In this document: piece after piece, positions 1-12,316 of the stretch
Numbering within the stretch: position 1 is the first letter of the stretch
Layout: the number at the start of each line of letters is the position of its first letter
DNA from: Vandiemenella viatica
Lineage: Eukaryota; Arthropoda; Insecta; Orthoptera; Morabidae
Direction: 5' to 3'
NCBI GenBank assembly: GCA_031002005.1
Contig: CM061919.1
Span: forward strand, 20,283,687 to 20,347,686
Length of the DNA: 64,000 nt
Translations under genes and position numbers: made by a program
The notes under the pieces: model-generated
What the model saw: only the letters and a program-made list of their open reading frames with translations
Databases searched by the model: none
What the model was told of the DNA's origin: nothing

Positions 1-1040
1 AATGATTTGTGTGACATACTAATGGGGATGAAAAGATTATTGTCCAATGGTACTATTATTTATCGTGAAATCAAAACTCAGGAATACAGCGCTTTGTTAC
101 AAGACGATATTATGAAAATAATTGCGTGGTGTAAAAACTGGCAGTTGGAGTTAAACGCTAAAAAGTGTCAAGTCATGCGTATAAGTAAAAAGGTGACACC
201 ATTTAGCTCTGAATATACAATTAATGGTACTGCCCTTAGAACTGTAGATTCCGTTAAATACCTAGGGGTAACAATTCGTAATAATTTGTCGCGGAATGAA
301 CATATCAAGAATGTAATTGGGAAAGCAAATCGTATGCTTCGATTTCTAGGTCGTAATTTAAAACAATCCACTCCGGAAGTTAAATCGATTGCATATAAGT
401 CACTAGTGCGTCCTCATTTGGAATATTGTTGTTGTGTATGGGGTCCCAATCAAAAGGGGTTGATGGAGGCATTAGAGAGGGTTCAGAGAATGGCATCCAG
501 ATTCGTTACAGGTATATATACTTGGAGGGAAAGCGTATGTGTGATGTTGAAGGCGTTAGGTTGGGAAGACCTGGAACACCGAAGGCGTTGTTCTCGAAGG
601 AAGCTAATTGAAAAATTCACGACTGACATATTTCAGAATGACCGCAAAGAAATATTGCTACCAGCAACATTCGTATCTCGGAATGACCGTGAAAATAAGA
701 TAAGAGAAATCAGTACCAGAACCGATTCTTTTCTGTATTAATTTTTTCCACGAGCGATTAGGGAATGGAATAGAAAGGATTTACCGGGCGAGTAAACTTA
801 AAATCCGACAGGAGTAGCTTTCGATAAAGCTCTCCTGTCATCCTGATCTGGGTTTTCCATGGTTTTCCCAGGTCACTCCACGCGAATACTGGGATGGTTC
901 CTCACAATAGCCCATGGGCGCCTCCTGCCATATCCCGTATATCCCTTCCAAACTATTACCTTTCCGGATGGGTGCAATGCACCCTCTGCCACACACTTTT
1001 AGTTAATTGCAGAGTAATGTTAATAGTAATAGTAAGCAGA
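1..1040 (+). mobile_element. CR1-like LINE, family A, copy 1 (5' end cut by window)
   Basis: This is the 3' part of a non-LTR retrotransposon. It holds the end of the reverse-transcriptase reading frame (7-793), a 3' UTR of about 240 bases, and a terminal conserved block around CACCCTCTGCCACACAC followed by GCAGAGTAA and a short TAATAG-type tail. The same order recurs at 39068-40405, so the 3' boundary near 1040 is supported by comparison. Gypsy pol sequence starts directly after the tail, so the LINE appears to have inserted into that element. The clade (CR1/Jockey group) rests on the RT motifs and the microsatellite-like tail and is an inference. Confidence 0.85.
7..793 (+). pseudogene. LINE family A reverse transcriptase, C-terminal part, dead copy
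   Basis: The frame encodes the RT thumb and C-terminal region: WCKNWQLELNAKKCQVM, YLGVTIRNNLS, RPHLEYCCCVWGPNQKG and a VQRMASRFVTGIY stretch. It aligns nearly residue for residue with the copy at 39068-40164. Where that copy has the catalytic FADD motif, this one reads LSNG (about 41-52), so both metal-binding aspartates are lost. A TAA at 739-741 replaces a sense codon, after which the frame continues to FFPRAIREWNRKDLPGE and stops at 793. The start codon near position 7 is arbitrary, because the true ORF begins outside the window. Confidence 0.9.
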
Positions 1041-1049
1041 AGCTGTAGA

Positions 1050-3640
1050 ATCTTTAAAGGTGGATGTAAATGAGTTGAGTGGAATGACAAGGGAACAAAA
1101 GGAATATTTGAAATGAATTTTGAGACAATATGACTGTCTTGGGATAGTAAAGGATTATGAATGCCGCTTAAGGATAAAGCCTCATACACCGTTTTATGTA
1201 AAACCATACCCGATATCGTTGGTGAAGAGGAAGACCGTGGAATACGGAATCGATAAGATTCGTTGGGGTATAATCGAGCGGAGTTGTATTCAGTACAACA
1301 ATCCATTGATAGTAGTTGGTAAAAAAGATGGATCATTTGGATTAGTATTGGCGCCAGAACGTTAAACAAAATAGTTGATAGAATAACTTATCGACTGAAA
1401 AATCTTGATGAATTGTTGCAGAGATTTCGTTGTATATTACACGTTTGGACTTGACCGCCGGGTATTGGCAAGTTCCATTGGCTCCAGAATCGAAGTACAC
1501 AACATTTTTATTTGGAGGTAAATTATAAGTCAGTTCTTTTTGGATCTGAATATTTCTGTCTCCGTGTGAATAATAGCGGGTCTAGTATTGGGGGATTATT
1601 TGTTGAGAAAATTATCCGTTTATGTTGATGATAAGTACCAGCGCCTGGGTAGAAAATTTAGAAATATTGGAAGAAGAATTGGCAGCTTTATAAAGAAATG
1701 GCATGACATTGTCACGTTCTAAGTTTGAATTAGTGAAGAAAGAAATAAAATTTTTGGTCATAAGTCAGATTCAGCAGGAATTTGACCATACCCAGAGAAG
1801 AACAAGGCAACTGCAGAATTTTCAGTCCCAAGTAACAAAAAAACAATTGAATTCGTCCTTCGAGTAATCCAGTTTTTGCCGAAAATTTGTGTCACGTCAA
1901 TCTGTCAATGATCCACACTTAGCAGAGTTAAGTAAGAAAAATGGAATGAGTAGTGTTAGCAAGCGTTCGTGAAGTTGAATGACAAATTGAAAAACTGTGA
2001 AATATAGTATCATTTGGATTTGAAAAAACCCTTTTGCCTGATAACCGATAGTTCTGATTATAGTATAGAAGATTAGTTTATTTATTTCAATTAGTGGATA
2101 TTAATAGGAAAGAAGAAACCCAATCAGTTGATTTGCTAGCCATGTGCTAAATAAACACCAACGATCTTATGGAATCTCTGTAAAAGAATCATTAAAAGGG
2201 GATTCGGAAAATTCAATTATTACCTGTGGGGGCACAAGACAATTGTATTTACGGACCATAAGGCATTGACCTTTTTTGCGTGAATTCAATATTATGAACA
2301 GTCGTTCGACCCAATGGGATTTGTTATTGCAATAGTTTGATTTTGAAGTACATAAAGAGCAGTGCCAACAATGTTTCCAACACACTATCACGGCTTCCAC
2401 TAGGAACAAGCAATATTAATGACAGTATTGAACCTAGGAAAGCGTTAAGATGTTCTATATGAAGGGAGAGATTCTTGAAAAACCTATCATGAAAATTAGT
2501 AAAAATATGAGGAAAGGCAATATAAAGATATGTGTTTAAAGTTAATAAAGCAAAAAAAGAATACAAAGAATATAAAATTGCTTAAGTGTTATAAGTTCCA
2601 TGACGGGGTCCTATTTAGGAGAAGAGATGAATTGTGAGATGAGCGGAAAATACCAGTCGAAGTAATTGATGTAATAATAGATTATGGCCACTATGGAACG
2701 GCTAATTGCACGCGCAAATTAAATGAGATGTTGCTATTTGATAACATGGAAAGGAGAGTAGCCCAGAGAAGAGCCAGTAGTGGTAGTTTTCAACGAACTA
2801 AAATTTCAACAGTAACAAGGAAAGGCCTAATATAAAATATATTGTCAGATAATGTGTTGGAGTTGTTAGAAGTAAATGTTTTTGTATCTCTGCCGAAATT
2901 TCATGGTGGGTTTGCCTATATTTTTGTAATGTTGGACGTATTTTAAAAATTTATGCGGTTCTATGAAATCAAGAAGGCTATGGGCAAGATATTAACGGAC
3001 AGATTGGAAAAGAATAATTTTAAAAATATCGGGTATCCGAAAACAATCTTGTCGGTCAATGGAATCCAGTTTATATCAAGACGATGGGCCTAATATATGT
3101 AGGAAAATAAAGTAAAACATTTTAGGATATCGTAATACCATTCCACAAGTAACCCAGCAGAACGAATTATGAGAGAAATTGGTAGACTGATCTTGACTTA
3201 CCGTAGCAGCAAACATACTATATGGATCGATTATGTGGTAGATTTTGAAGATCTAGTGAACAGTGCACAAAGTGAAAGCTCTGGTTACACCCCATATTTC
3301 CTGATGTACAATAAGGAAGCACAAAGTTTACCACTTGAATCAGTCAATTTTCCAATAAGAAAGGTTAAGTCCAAAAAGATATATTTAACTAAGTGGAAGA
3401 GAGGATGAAGAAAAAAGCGGAAGAAGGAAGAAAAATGTATAACCATGGTCGCAAAAACCTTCGAATTTAGTTCGGGTGATTTGGTGCAGGTGAAGACACA
3501 GCAAAGATCATGCGAATTAAATGCTGAAATATTTTTTTAATATTGATCATATACCGTTTAGGGTGGACGGAAAGCCCCACAGAAAAGTTTACTGGTTAAT
3601 ATACCTTAGATCTGGATTACTTATTTTATCTAATTTAAAA
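1050..3640 (+). pseudogene. Ty3/gypsy pol remnant (RT, RNase H, integrase)
   Basis: Pieces of an LTR-retrotransposon polyprotein lie in order across several frames. The RT entry region at 1120-1365 shows PFYVKPYPISLVKRK, WGIIERSC, YNNPLIVVGKKDGS, then RLNKIVDRITYRLKNLDELL. An RNase H piece near 2040-2400 shows TDSSD and FTDHKALTF. Integrase pieces lie at about 2830-3400, with LPKFHGGFAYIFVMLDVF, a SVNGIQF core motif, HSTSNPAERIMREIG and a C-terminal SGYTPYFLMYNKEAQSL segment. Many stops and frameshifts show an old, inactive copy. No LTR was identified. The LINE at 1-1040 abuts the region just before RT. Membership in Ty3/gypsy is well supported; the lineage was not resolved. Confidence 0.85.
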
Positions 3641-3943
3641 CTATATAAAATGAGAGATCATAAGTGAAAAAGCGTGAGTTACCATTTTATCTAATGTAAA
3701 TAACTGACCAGTGAAGCTATAAACAGACAGAGAGATTAAGTTATCATCTGTACACATGAAAAGACAATAGTTTAATACAGAGACGTGAAAACATATGTGA
3801 ATAAAGCAATGTTTGCTGAAAAGGATGGACCTTATACCAAACAATCAATTTTTTGAAGCAAAAATTGTGTTTGATTTGTCTTAAAGTGGGGAAATGTGTA
3901 CGAGGAACTCAGGAATGATTATATGAAGGTATGTAACATTTTC

Positions 3944-3982
<39 letters not shown>

Positions 3983-4412
3983 GAATGTTGGTGTATCTGA
4001 GATTTGTTAGACTTCGACACCATTTTACCGATTACCATAGAAGTTGCCACATATATGTATTTTTCTTGGATAAGGATTCTCACCAAAACAAATAAAACCG
4101 CCCTCTCTCCACCTTTACGTCCTTCAGTTTTTATGCAAACCCACAGTTTACATCCAATTTCAATGGAACTTTTGGCACGTTTAAGTTAAAACAAATAAAA
4201 AATACGTTACACCTTTGGTTTGCAGACACCCAACTCCTCTCCCACTTTCAACTAACTTAATTTTTGCCAATGTTATTAATACTTAAACTTTCATATATAT
4301 AAATGTAGTTTATATACATAAATTCATGTCAACTTGTTCAAAGAAATGATTTTATTGTCAGTTCATTTCAAGGAGGGAAAAACAGAAAATGGAATTTGAC
4401 ATGGGTTATAAC
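3641..4412. other. No gene recognised; contains a (TA)n tract
   Basis: AT-rich sequence downstream of the gypsy remnant. A pure TA dinucleotide run lies at about 3950-3980. Short open frames here (for example 4004-4189) show no recognisable motif. Confidence 0.6.
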
Positions 4413-5264
4413 TAGGCTTGCCAGATTTCTGAAATGTTCAACCGGGACACTAGAATGCCCCCCCCCCCCCCCCAGCGACATGGGTATTCAAGGGTCCAGA
4501 CCCTTGGTGGGTTTCAGAGTGTTTTGGAGTGTAGTTTATTCTCAATGCTATGAATACCTAATAAATGGTTAATGATCAGTAATTACTGATTAGGAACCTA
4601 AACCAGGGGTAATAATAAATTATACTAAAATACAAATTTAAATATTTTATTTCTTACATGTGAGTGTTTACATATAAATGTAATAAGTTGACTAAGTAAG
4701 ATTGTGAGAAGAAACCCTTTGGATGAGGAATAACAATTTTTACATGTACTTTTCATTGGTGAGCACTTTTTTTAGAAAGTATTTTTTTGGTTTTAATCTT
4801 GTAAAAATCTTCACAAGTTAATCCGATAGGCTAGGCAGGAACAGACTGACATTTCTATAGCAGGCGACTTTCGCCGTGGTGAAGGTGGGCGAGTCCAATG
4901 TTACAGTAACATTGTTACTGCACACGAGGAGTGTAATACTAATACAATACTGGACTCGCCCGGAGAGCGCATGCGCATGGTCATGATTGGAGAGACAAGG
5001 CGATGTGATGACAATATTTTTATTTTTATTTATTAGCAGACCCTCATTCTTTTATAGTTTTCACTTTTCATACAGTACAGTTAAATAAAGGACAAAGTAA
5101 TTATCCTAAGGTATACTTCACAGTTAATTGTTTTAAGACATTTTTGGTCATTTATATCTATAAATTATAGTTTATAACCAAATTTAATTTTTACCGGGAC
5201 GGAAGGAAACCCGGCCGGGACACCGGGACTGTCCCGGTCAAACCAGGGACGTCTGGCAAGCCTA
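4413..5264. mobile_element. hAT-type non-autonomous DNA element with 8-bp TSD
   Basis: The ends are inverted repeats, TAGGCTTGCCAGA at 4413 and TCTGGCAAGCCTA ending at 5264. They are flanked on both sides by the 8-bp direct repeat GTTATAAC (4405-4412 and 5265-5272). An 8-bp duplication is the hallmark of hAT transposition. The inner ends keep complementarity, with runs such as CAACCGGGAC near the left and GTCCCGGTCA near the right. No transposase is encoded. A homopolymer of Cs lies near 4460. An 11-bp inverted repeat (4887-4897 with 4951-4961, GGGCGAGTCCA) encloses about 50 bases and may be a nested insertion or a regulatory hairpin. Confidence 0.9.
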
Positions 5265-5491
5265 GTTATAACATTTAATTTTTATTCAAAAACAAACTCC
5301 CATGAAAGCAATTTCTAAAGCATATCTATTACCATAATGATATATAAATTACAAAACATTCCATGTCCTAACTTAATTCCTTGAACAGCTAGATCTAGTC
5401 ATTATAAGGCTGTATCGTGGTACAATTTGCAAGATTATTCTCATGGTCCTTGCTTACGATTGTATACTGCGACTGTACATTTCTTGATGCA

Positions 5492-7388
5492 CTAACTTCG
5501 AGCCCGTTAAAAATGACGGTTTGAATTCAATATTCTGGGAGTTTATGTTTTGCAGTTGGTTAATTATACGGAATTTTTATTACATGATTCTAATGGCTTT
5601 GATTTTGAAATATTCTTCGTGTTTAATTTGCAGTCAACATGGCAATACAGTAGTAACTTCTACTGAATTAATGACGATGGAAGTATAGAACCAGTGAAAA
5701 TTAAAAATAAAATTGGAAACCCAAAAACATTTTCTATCCATGTAACATATGTTTTATTTCTGGTCCTGGCACAATTCAGCACGTTAAATATAGAACTACT
5801 TCCACCCGCATTAATTAACACCTTTAGTTACATGGCGCTTATCTAAGCAGTTTAAATGGTTTGTAAAACTGATTTCAGAGTGTATTATACTGTAACAAAA
5901 TGTGTCAGTTGCGATTATGGTTAACTTAACCACAACCTTCACTAATATTGCATTCGAAAATCATAGCTTCTATTACCCTCATATGAATAACGACGGGGCA
6001 TCACCTGTGGTGGTAGTAGGAATTTATTCCAGAAAAGCTTGTAAGGAAAAACGAATAACAATCGGGTCTACTGGAGATTGCGATTCCGCCAAAATAACAT
6101 TCAGTAATGACGTCATAATACTGTATTAGTCAATCGCTAGACATTATTTTCAAGTAGTAATTCCGTTGTAATACAGCCTGGACCATTATTTTCAAGCAGA
6201 AATTAAGTTTTAATGCAGCCTGGACTAGCATAACACAGCTAAATATACTTCAGAAAGTATTTCTAGAGGAGTCGTGTGTTTGACCACGGCAGTGTTATGA
6301 CGACAATTCCTAGCGGAATCGCGATCTCCGGTAATCCCGATTTATTTAAATAAATGCATTTTAATTTAAATGACGGAAAGTATATTATCAATAACGGATA
6401 ACTGTCATTATTTGAATTAATTATACAGAATTGTTAATACATATTGCTCTTAAACTTAATTTTATGACGTTCTACATATTTTGTTAGCAGTTCACATAGC
6501 AATACAGTAATAACTTCAACTGCATTACTGGCGATGGAAGTGCAGAAACAAATTAAAAATAAATTAGGAATGCCAAAAACGTTTGCTATCCATGTTATAT
6601 AAGTTTTATTCCTGGTCCAGGCACAATTCAGCACGTTAAATATGGAACTACTCTCACCTGCATTAATTAATGCCTTTAGTAACATGGCGCTTATGAAAGA
6701 AGTTTAAATGGTTTTTAAAACTGATTTCAGAGTGTATTATGCTGTAACAAAATGTGTCAGTTGGGATTCTGGTCAATTTAACCACAACCTGAACTAATAT
6801 CGCCGTTCTAAAATCATAGTTTCTATTACCCTGATATCAATAACGACGGGTATCATCTATGTTGGTAGAAGGAATTTATTCTGGAAATGCTTGTAAGGAA
6901 AAACGAATAACGATCATTTTTAATGATATTTTTCGTGATATGTGTACCATACTGTGGTTAGATTATCGGAGTATTTGGCTATGATTTATTTAAATGAATG
7001 TATTATACTTTAAGTATAATATCAGAAACCGATAACTTTCATTTATTTGACTGATATATTTCGTGGTTACGTACCTTTTGCGTAAAGTTTTATGAAATTT
7101 TAATAAACTTCAATGTATCTTATCTTCCAACAAAAAATTCATAGGTTTTTTTATAACCTAATTCTTATAACTGATACAGATAATATAACACAAACATCGA
7201 ACACCATTCTCCTTACATGAGCTTCTGGATTTATTTGTGGTAAATAAACAAAATACGACGAAAAAGGAACAATTGTGATATGGTTGGTGGCTGTTGATTC
7301 GCCAGTGTCGGCTGGCACCTGATCATTCTGTAGCAAACAGCTATAGATGACGTACGCAGTCTACAGATTAGCATTTTATATAAGAGGA
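5492..7388 (-). mobile_element. Non-autonomous Helitron, family 1, copy 1
   Basis: On the minus strand the 5' end reads TCCTCTTATATAAAATGC preceded by A. The 3' end carries a hairpin (CCGTCATTTTT then AACGG) about ten bases before TTAG followed by T. These fit Helitron rules: 5' TC, a subterminal 3' hairpin, a CTRR-like end, insertion between A and T, and no target duplication. The terminal CTAG is mutated to TTAG. The same ends bound the element at 61718-63377. Internally a segment of about 400 bases occurs twice in the same orientation (about 5635-6033 and 6495-6885). No Rep or helicase is encoded, so mobility would depend on an autonomous relative. Confidence 0.85.
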
Positions 7389-7610
7389 TAAGACGTAGCC
7401 GGATTGTTCGAAACATTATGTTCTTCTACAGCTAAGTTTTTTTTTTTTTTTTGATTCGTTTAACAAGGCTTTTCTTAAGATATTTTTGCTTCTTTGAGTA
7501 TGATTTAATCCTTAATAATGAAATATTCTTAAAAATACTCATTTATGAATATTAGAAATGATTTTAAATACTAATTACAACAGTTAATACAGCAAAATCT
7601 TTTCTTGCAG
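7389..7610. other. Spacer with poly-T, no gene recognised
   Basis: Short AT-rich interval between the Helitron and the Harbinger remnant, with a T run near 7438-7452. It ends in a pyrimidine-rich TTTTCTTGCAG at about 7600-7610 that looks like a 3' splice site leading into the Harbinger exon. Confidence 0.4.
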
Positions 7611-7839
7611 TTGCCTAAAATCAAAGAAGATTGGAAAAACGTTGCATATGGGTTTAATCCACGTTATAAATTTATTAATTGCGGAGGAGCATTAGACGGG
7701 AAACATATTCGTACTAAACCGCCACATAATTCTGCAGCAAAACATTACAACATTGAATGGAGAAAGTTATTGCGAATACTTCAACACAGAAGGCCACGTA
7801 GATTGGAAAGATGAAATGATTAATCAAGGAAAAGCTTAA
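7611..7839 (+). pseudogene. PIF/Harbinger transposase remnant, internally deleted
   Basis: The frame from a possible splice acceptor reads LPKIKEDWKNVAYGFN, then INCGGALDGKHI and KPPHNSAAKHYN. This is the first catalytic-aspartate region of the PIF/Harbinger DDE domain (typical wording NCIGAIDGKHI). After KHYN the sequence jumps and changes frame to CEYFNTEGHVDWKDEM and a stop at 7837-7839, resembling the C-terminal tail of the family. Most of the DDE core, including the second and third acidic residues, is missing. It is a dead internal-deletion copy. No terminal inverted repeats were located around it. Confidence 0.75.
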
Positions 7840-8191
7840 TTTTACTCTTTACGTGTAATTACGGTTTAAGTTCATGAATGGACATTAAATATGTAAGCAT
7901 TTTACAAATATTATTTCCAATAACATGGGAAGATCTTGTACAGTTTAATAAAGTCAGTTAAGACATCTTTGCTAACAAGATGAGAGTCCATTGCAGTAGA
8001 ATACGCATCAGTTCAAGACGGTATGTCAGACTGTGTGACGCTCGGACAGTGGCGGGGAAACCCTGGCGTGCCATCGCCCACTGACGAGTTTTTTGCGACG
8101 GACTCGGCGCACCGCATTCCAGGACTGCCCGTTTCCAGGCTAGTGTATGGGCCGCTATTGAAAGGGCCACCCAGCATCGAGGGTTTGCCGG
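7840..8191. other. No gene recognised
   Basis: About 350 bases between the Harbinger remnant and the LINE tail. The part from about 8020 to 8190 is noticeably GC-richer than its surroundings and may be a fragment of another repeat, but no coding motif was recognised. Confidence 0.4.
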
Positions 8192-8239
8192 TTTTTTTTA
8201 TTTATTTATTTATTGGCACTTGGTTCCAGGACCATACAG

Positions 8240-8560
8240 CCAGCTTTTACATTGTATTGCAAACATTTCAGAGTAATACATACATTTTAAAGGAGGACAA
8301 GTATTTTGCTATAGAGACATTTCAAAAACAATACAAACATTTCAAAGTGGTACAAAACATTTCAAAGTAATACAAACATTTCAACGTAATACAAACATTT
8401 CGACATAATACAATTACATTTTGCTAATACAGAGATATTTTGCTAAAGGATTACAAACATTTCAACGTAGAACAAGTATTTTTCTATAAAGACTATTTCA
8501 AAACAATACACACATTTCCAGGTAATACAAATATTCTGCTTTACAAGTATTTTGTTATAT
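8240..8560 (-). repeat. Degenerate short tandem repeat in LINE 3' UTR
   Basis: On the plus strand the motif AATACAAACATTTCAAAGT and variants recur many times with a period of roughly 20 bases, interspersed with AGTATTTTGCTAT-type units. It lies between the ORF2 stop (8681) and the (AATA)n tail (8192-8214), so it belongs to the 3' UTR of the I-type LINE. Confidence 0.7.
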
Positions 8561-8680
8561 GGGTAACAATACCATGTTCATCACATTTATAACTCGGGCT
8601 GATTTATATTTTTATTTGGTTCTTTTCTATAAACGTTACAATGGCCTTGTATACTCGTTGGTCTTTCATAGCTAAAAGGT

Positions 8681-11600
8681 TCAGATGTTTGTTGGGAGGT
8701 TTATGCCTAGTTGTTGTAGGTCTTCCAGCAGTTTGGTTGACTGCTGCCAGTGTCTTTTGCAAGAGAATATCGCGTGATTTACATCTCCCTCGCTTGTGTC
8801 GTCACAGCCGCATAGAGGGGATGATATTAGGTGTAATCTGTACAAATGCTTAGGAAAACAGCCGTGGTTGAATTTTAATCTAGCTATAATGCTCATAGTT
8901 TTTCTTGTTGTGTACGATCTTTGGTACCATTGTTTTGTTGGTATCGTCGGGTGTAAACAGCCGTAGTGTTTGCCTTTATTTTCTATCGATTTCCTCCATA
9001 TGTTGTTCCATTTATCTCTTATGGTGATCCTAATCGTAGATATTATGTCTGTCGCTGGGATTAAGTGGTGGTGTATTCCTGATTTTATTGCCGTTTTGGC
9101 TGATGTATCCGCCAATTCATTTCCTGGTATGCCTGTGTGAGCTTTGATCCAGTTCAAATGTACCTGTTTTTGGGCGCCCTGTAGGTGTTGGATTTGTTCC
9201 ATTATTTTAAACCCCAATATATTTCTCCCATTACCAGTATGCAGATTGTGGAGTGTTTCGATGGCGCTTCTTGAGTCCGACCAGATGATAATATTATTTT
9301 GCGGTATATCTTGCACGTATTGTAATGCCTTTAGGATAGCTGTCATTTCTGCGGTGTATACTGTTGCTTCTTTCGGGAGTTTGTACTTGCCCACATTTGC
9401 AGTTTGTGTGTCTACATATGCACACCCTACGCCCTCTTCAGTCTTGGAGCCATCCGTGTATATGTGATATACATCATTTTCTGCGTCATTATGGTCGGCT
9501 AATAGAGCTCTATTCAGCACCGAATTTTCCCTAAATGGTATATTCAGTATAGTTGCAGGTTTCATGATTGTTGTGTCATAGCTAGCTTCGAAGCACGGGA
9601 GTTTCGACAGAGTATACATCATGTTTTGATATCGTTTTAGTTCGGAGTATGCCGTAGCTAGCGGAGGTGTCCGTTTCCGTCTCCAGAAGTGGAGTGTTTG
9701 GCAGTTTCTTTCCAGTATTGCTATTGCCTTCGTCAAAGCACTGTTAGGCATTTGTAATTGTCTTAACAAGAATTTGGAACTTATATATTGCCTTCGTATT
9801 TCCAGTGGCGGTTCCAGTGCTTCTACTAGGAGAGCATTTGTAGGAGTTGAAGGCATCGCCCCAGTACACAGACGTATCGCCTTGTATTGGACTTTATCCA
9901 GTTGTTGGATCAAGCTGTTTGATGCGCCTCCATAACATATGCAACCGTAGTCGAAGTGTGGGCGCACTAGCGTTCGATACAGTAGTATACTAGTTTGTGG
10001 ATCCGTCCCCCACCAATATCCAGTAGTAGCTCTCATTACATTAATAGCTTTTTCACATTTCGTTAAGATATATTTTATGTGGTGTGACCAGGTCAGTTTT
10101 GAGTCTATAATTAATCCTAGGTATTTTACGTTCTTTTTGTATGGTATTCTGTAGGGACCTATGTCAACTGAGGTTATATTTGGTAGTCTGTGACGCGTAT
10201 ATATACAAGCTTCTGATTTTTCAGGGGCAATCGTCATTCCATTTTCCACTAACCATTTTTCAAGGTTTCTCAGAGGTGGGGCGAGGGCTTCCTTGACCTG
10301 TAGTATGGTGTTGCAATCGCATATATGCATAGGTCATCAGCATATTGTAGTATGAAAGTGTTCTCTGCTAAATATCTTGGCTAAATCTGATTTGTATATA
10401 TTAAACAGTAAGGTGGATAGTGTAGAACCTTGCGGTAGCCCAGTACTAGTCTCTCTTGGAACCAGCAGTGCCTGTTTTACTGTTGATGATCAGAATTCTG
10501 TTTTGGAGCATAACGCACAGATTTCCTATGAACCTATGAGGGATTCTCATGCGTTTTAGCTTATTTGCCATACTGAGATGCTGACATTATCGTACGCACT
10601 AGACGAGATCGATATATACGGCGTACAGATATCCATTCCTACTCTGGCAATTTTGTATGTCTGTTACCATTTGCGCCAATAAATCATTTGTTCCTTTACC
10701 TTTCCGGAATCCCAACTGGTGTTCTGGTAGCAGATTGTGATTTGCGATGTACCACTCCATCCTGTTGTTTGGATCATTTTTTCTAGGATCTTGAGAGGGC
10801 ACGGTAAGAGAGTTATTGGTCGATAGGAGGCTGCATCTGGGGGGTCCCTTACCTGGTTTTAGAAAGGGGTACTATTCTGGCAGTTTTTAAATTCAGGTGT
10901 GTACTTCCCTTCTTGCCATATGTTATTTAGTGCGCTTAGAAGAATGGCCTTTCCGGAGGTAGGAAGGTGTTTTAACATGAAGTATGAGATATTAATCATG
11001 TCCGGGAGCAGTATTGCTGCATTTTGATAGGGTCCTTTTCCAACTCTATCATGTCGAATGGTTTAAGGAGGCAAGTGCTCCTGATTCGTGCTTGGTTGCA
11101 GCCATATGTGGTTATGTGCTGCAGGGGGAGTCAGCCTGGCAAGTATGTTTTCTGCGATTTCTAACTTAATCTCTGGAGTACGTTGGTAGTCTTAGACAGC
11201 ACGACGAAAGCTCTTCACTCGTTTCCATATTTGTGTCAAAAGTGTGTTTTTATTCAAAGTTTCGCAGAACTGTCTCCACCCTTGCCTCTTCTTCTCTTTA
11301 AATGTCTTCTTTGTCCGTGCTTGTATTTTGATAAATGAAATATACTTTTCTTCTGTGCTCCACCTTTTGTAGTTTTTCAGAGCCTCTTTCTTTCATGCAC
11401 CAAGCGATTGCATTCATTGTCCCACCACGGGGGAGTTGAACGCGAGTATGGCTTTCTCTGTTTGTTTACTGGGATGGATTGTCTTGAGGCCCCACTCTAT
11501 GGTTTTGAGGATAAAGTTGTAACTCTTTCTTCCGTCATCTGATATATTAACTTCTTCCACGTATCCACTTATTGTTTCTCGGTATTTTGTCCCATCAGCC

Positions 11601-12316
11601 TTTGCTAAGTTCCATTTGTATGTTGGAGAGGGTACCCTTTCTTCCGGTCTGCGATATATCGATCTAATCAAGATGGGAAGATGATCCGAACCTAATGGTT
11701 CCTGGAGAACTTCCCAATCGTATAGATATGCAAGCGAAGGTGAAGTAATGGTAATGTCCACTGAGGACTTACTTTCTGATGGCTTAGTAATCCGGGTTTC
11801 CGAACAGTCATTTAGTATTACCAAATTTTCGTCTTCTATCGCCTCCATAAGGATTCTTCCCATTCGATCTGTGTTGCTACTTCCCCACGCTGTATGGTGA
11901 CCGTTAAAGTCACCCAGGATGATGAATGGTTGCGAATGTTGTCGTAAGAGTGATATCAGTTGTTGTTTGGAGATAACTATTTTGGGGGCTCTATATACTG
12001 CTGCTACTGGGCGTGTTTGCTTTTGACACTAGCTGCACAGACCTCGATGGCTGTATTTATGTTGGCTAGCTGTATAGTCCTATAATCTATGAATTTTTTA
12101 ATGAGGAGTGCCGCCCCCCCCATATCCATATATCCTGTCACATCTTACTGTGTTGTAGCCTTTAAATGTTAATTTTTCTTCTGGCCTTAGCCAGGTTTCT
12201 ACTACCGCCCCGATAGATACGTCATATATTTTTAAGGCCTGCTCAAAACTTTCTTTATTAGACCGCAAGGACCTTGCGTTCCAGTACAGCAAATTATTGA
12301 TTTGTTGTGAAGTCAT
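8681..12316 (-). pseudogene. I-type LINE ORF2: endonuclease, RT and RNase H
   Basis: From the ATG at 12316 the protein opens with LLYWNARSLRSN and VVETWLRPEEK (endonuclease Asn and Glu). It continues as FIILGDFNGHHTAWGS near 11890-11930, SSVDITITSPS, and GSDHLPI (catalytic His) near 11680. RT pieces follow: QLGFRKGKGTNDLLAQMV with YAVYIDL at 10599-10760, and YADD encoded at 10344-10333. A frameshift follows YADD, then a 549-codon frame (10330-8681) covers the RT thumb (KYLGLIIDSKLTW, VRPHFDYGCICYGG) and RNase H with YTDGSKT, AEMTAIL, WSDSRSAIE and NELADTSAK, so all four RNase H acidic residues remain. A cysteine/histidine cluster (CGCDDTSEGDVNHAIFSC) near the C terminus is typical of the group. 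Frameshifts inactivate it. Confidence 0.9.

Noticed and set aside
8641..9467. Plus-strand frames with cysteine-rich text
   Set aside because: They are antisense to the RNase H/C-terminal part of LINE ORF2.
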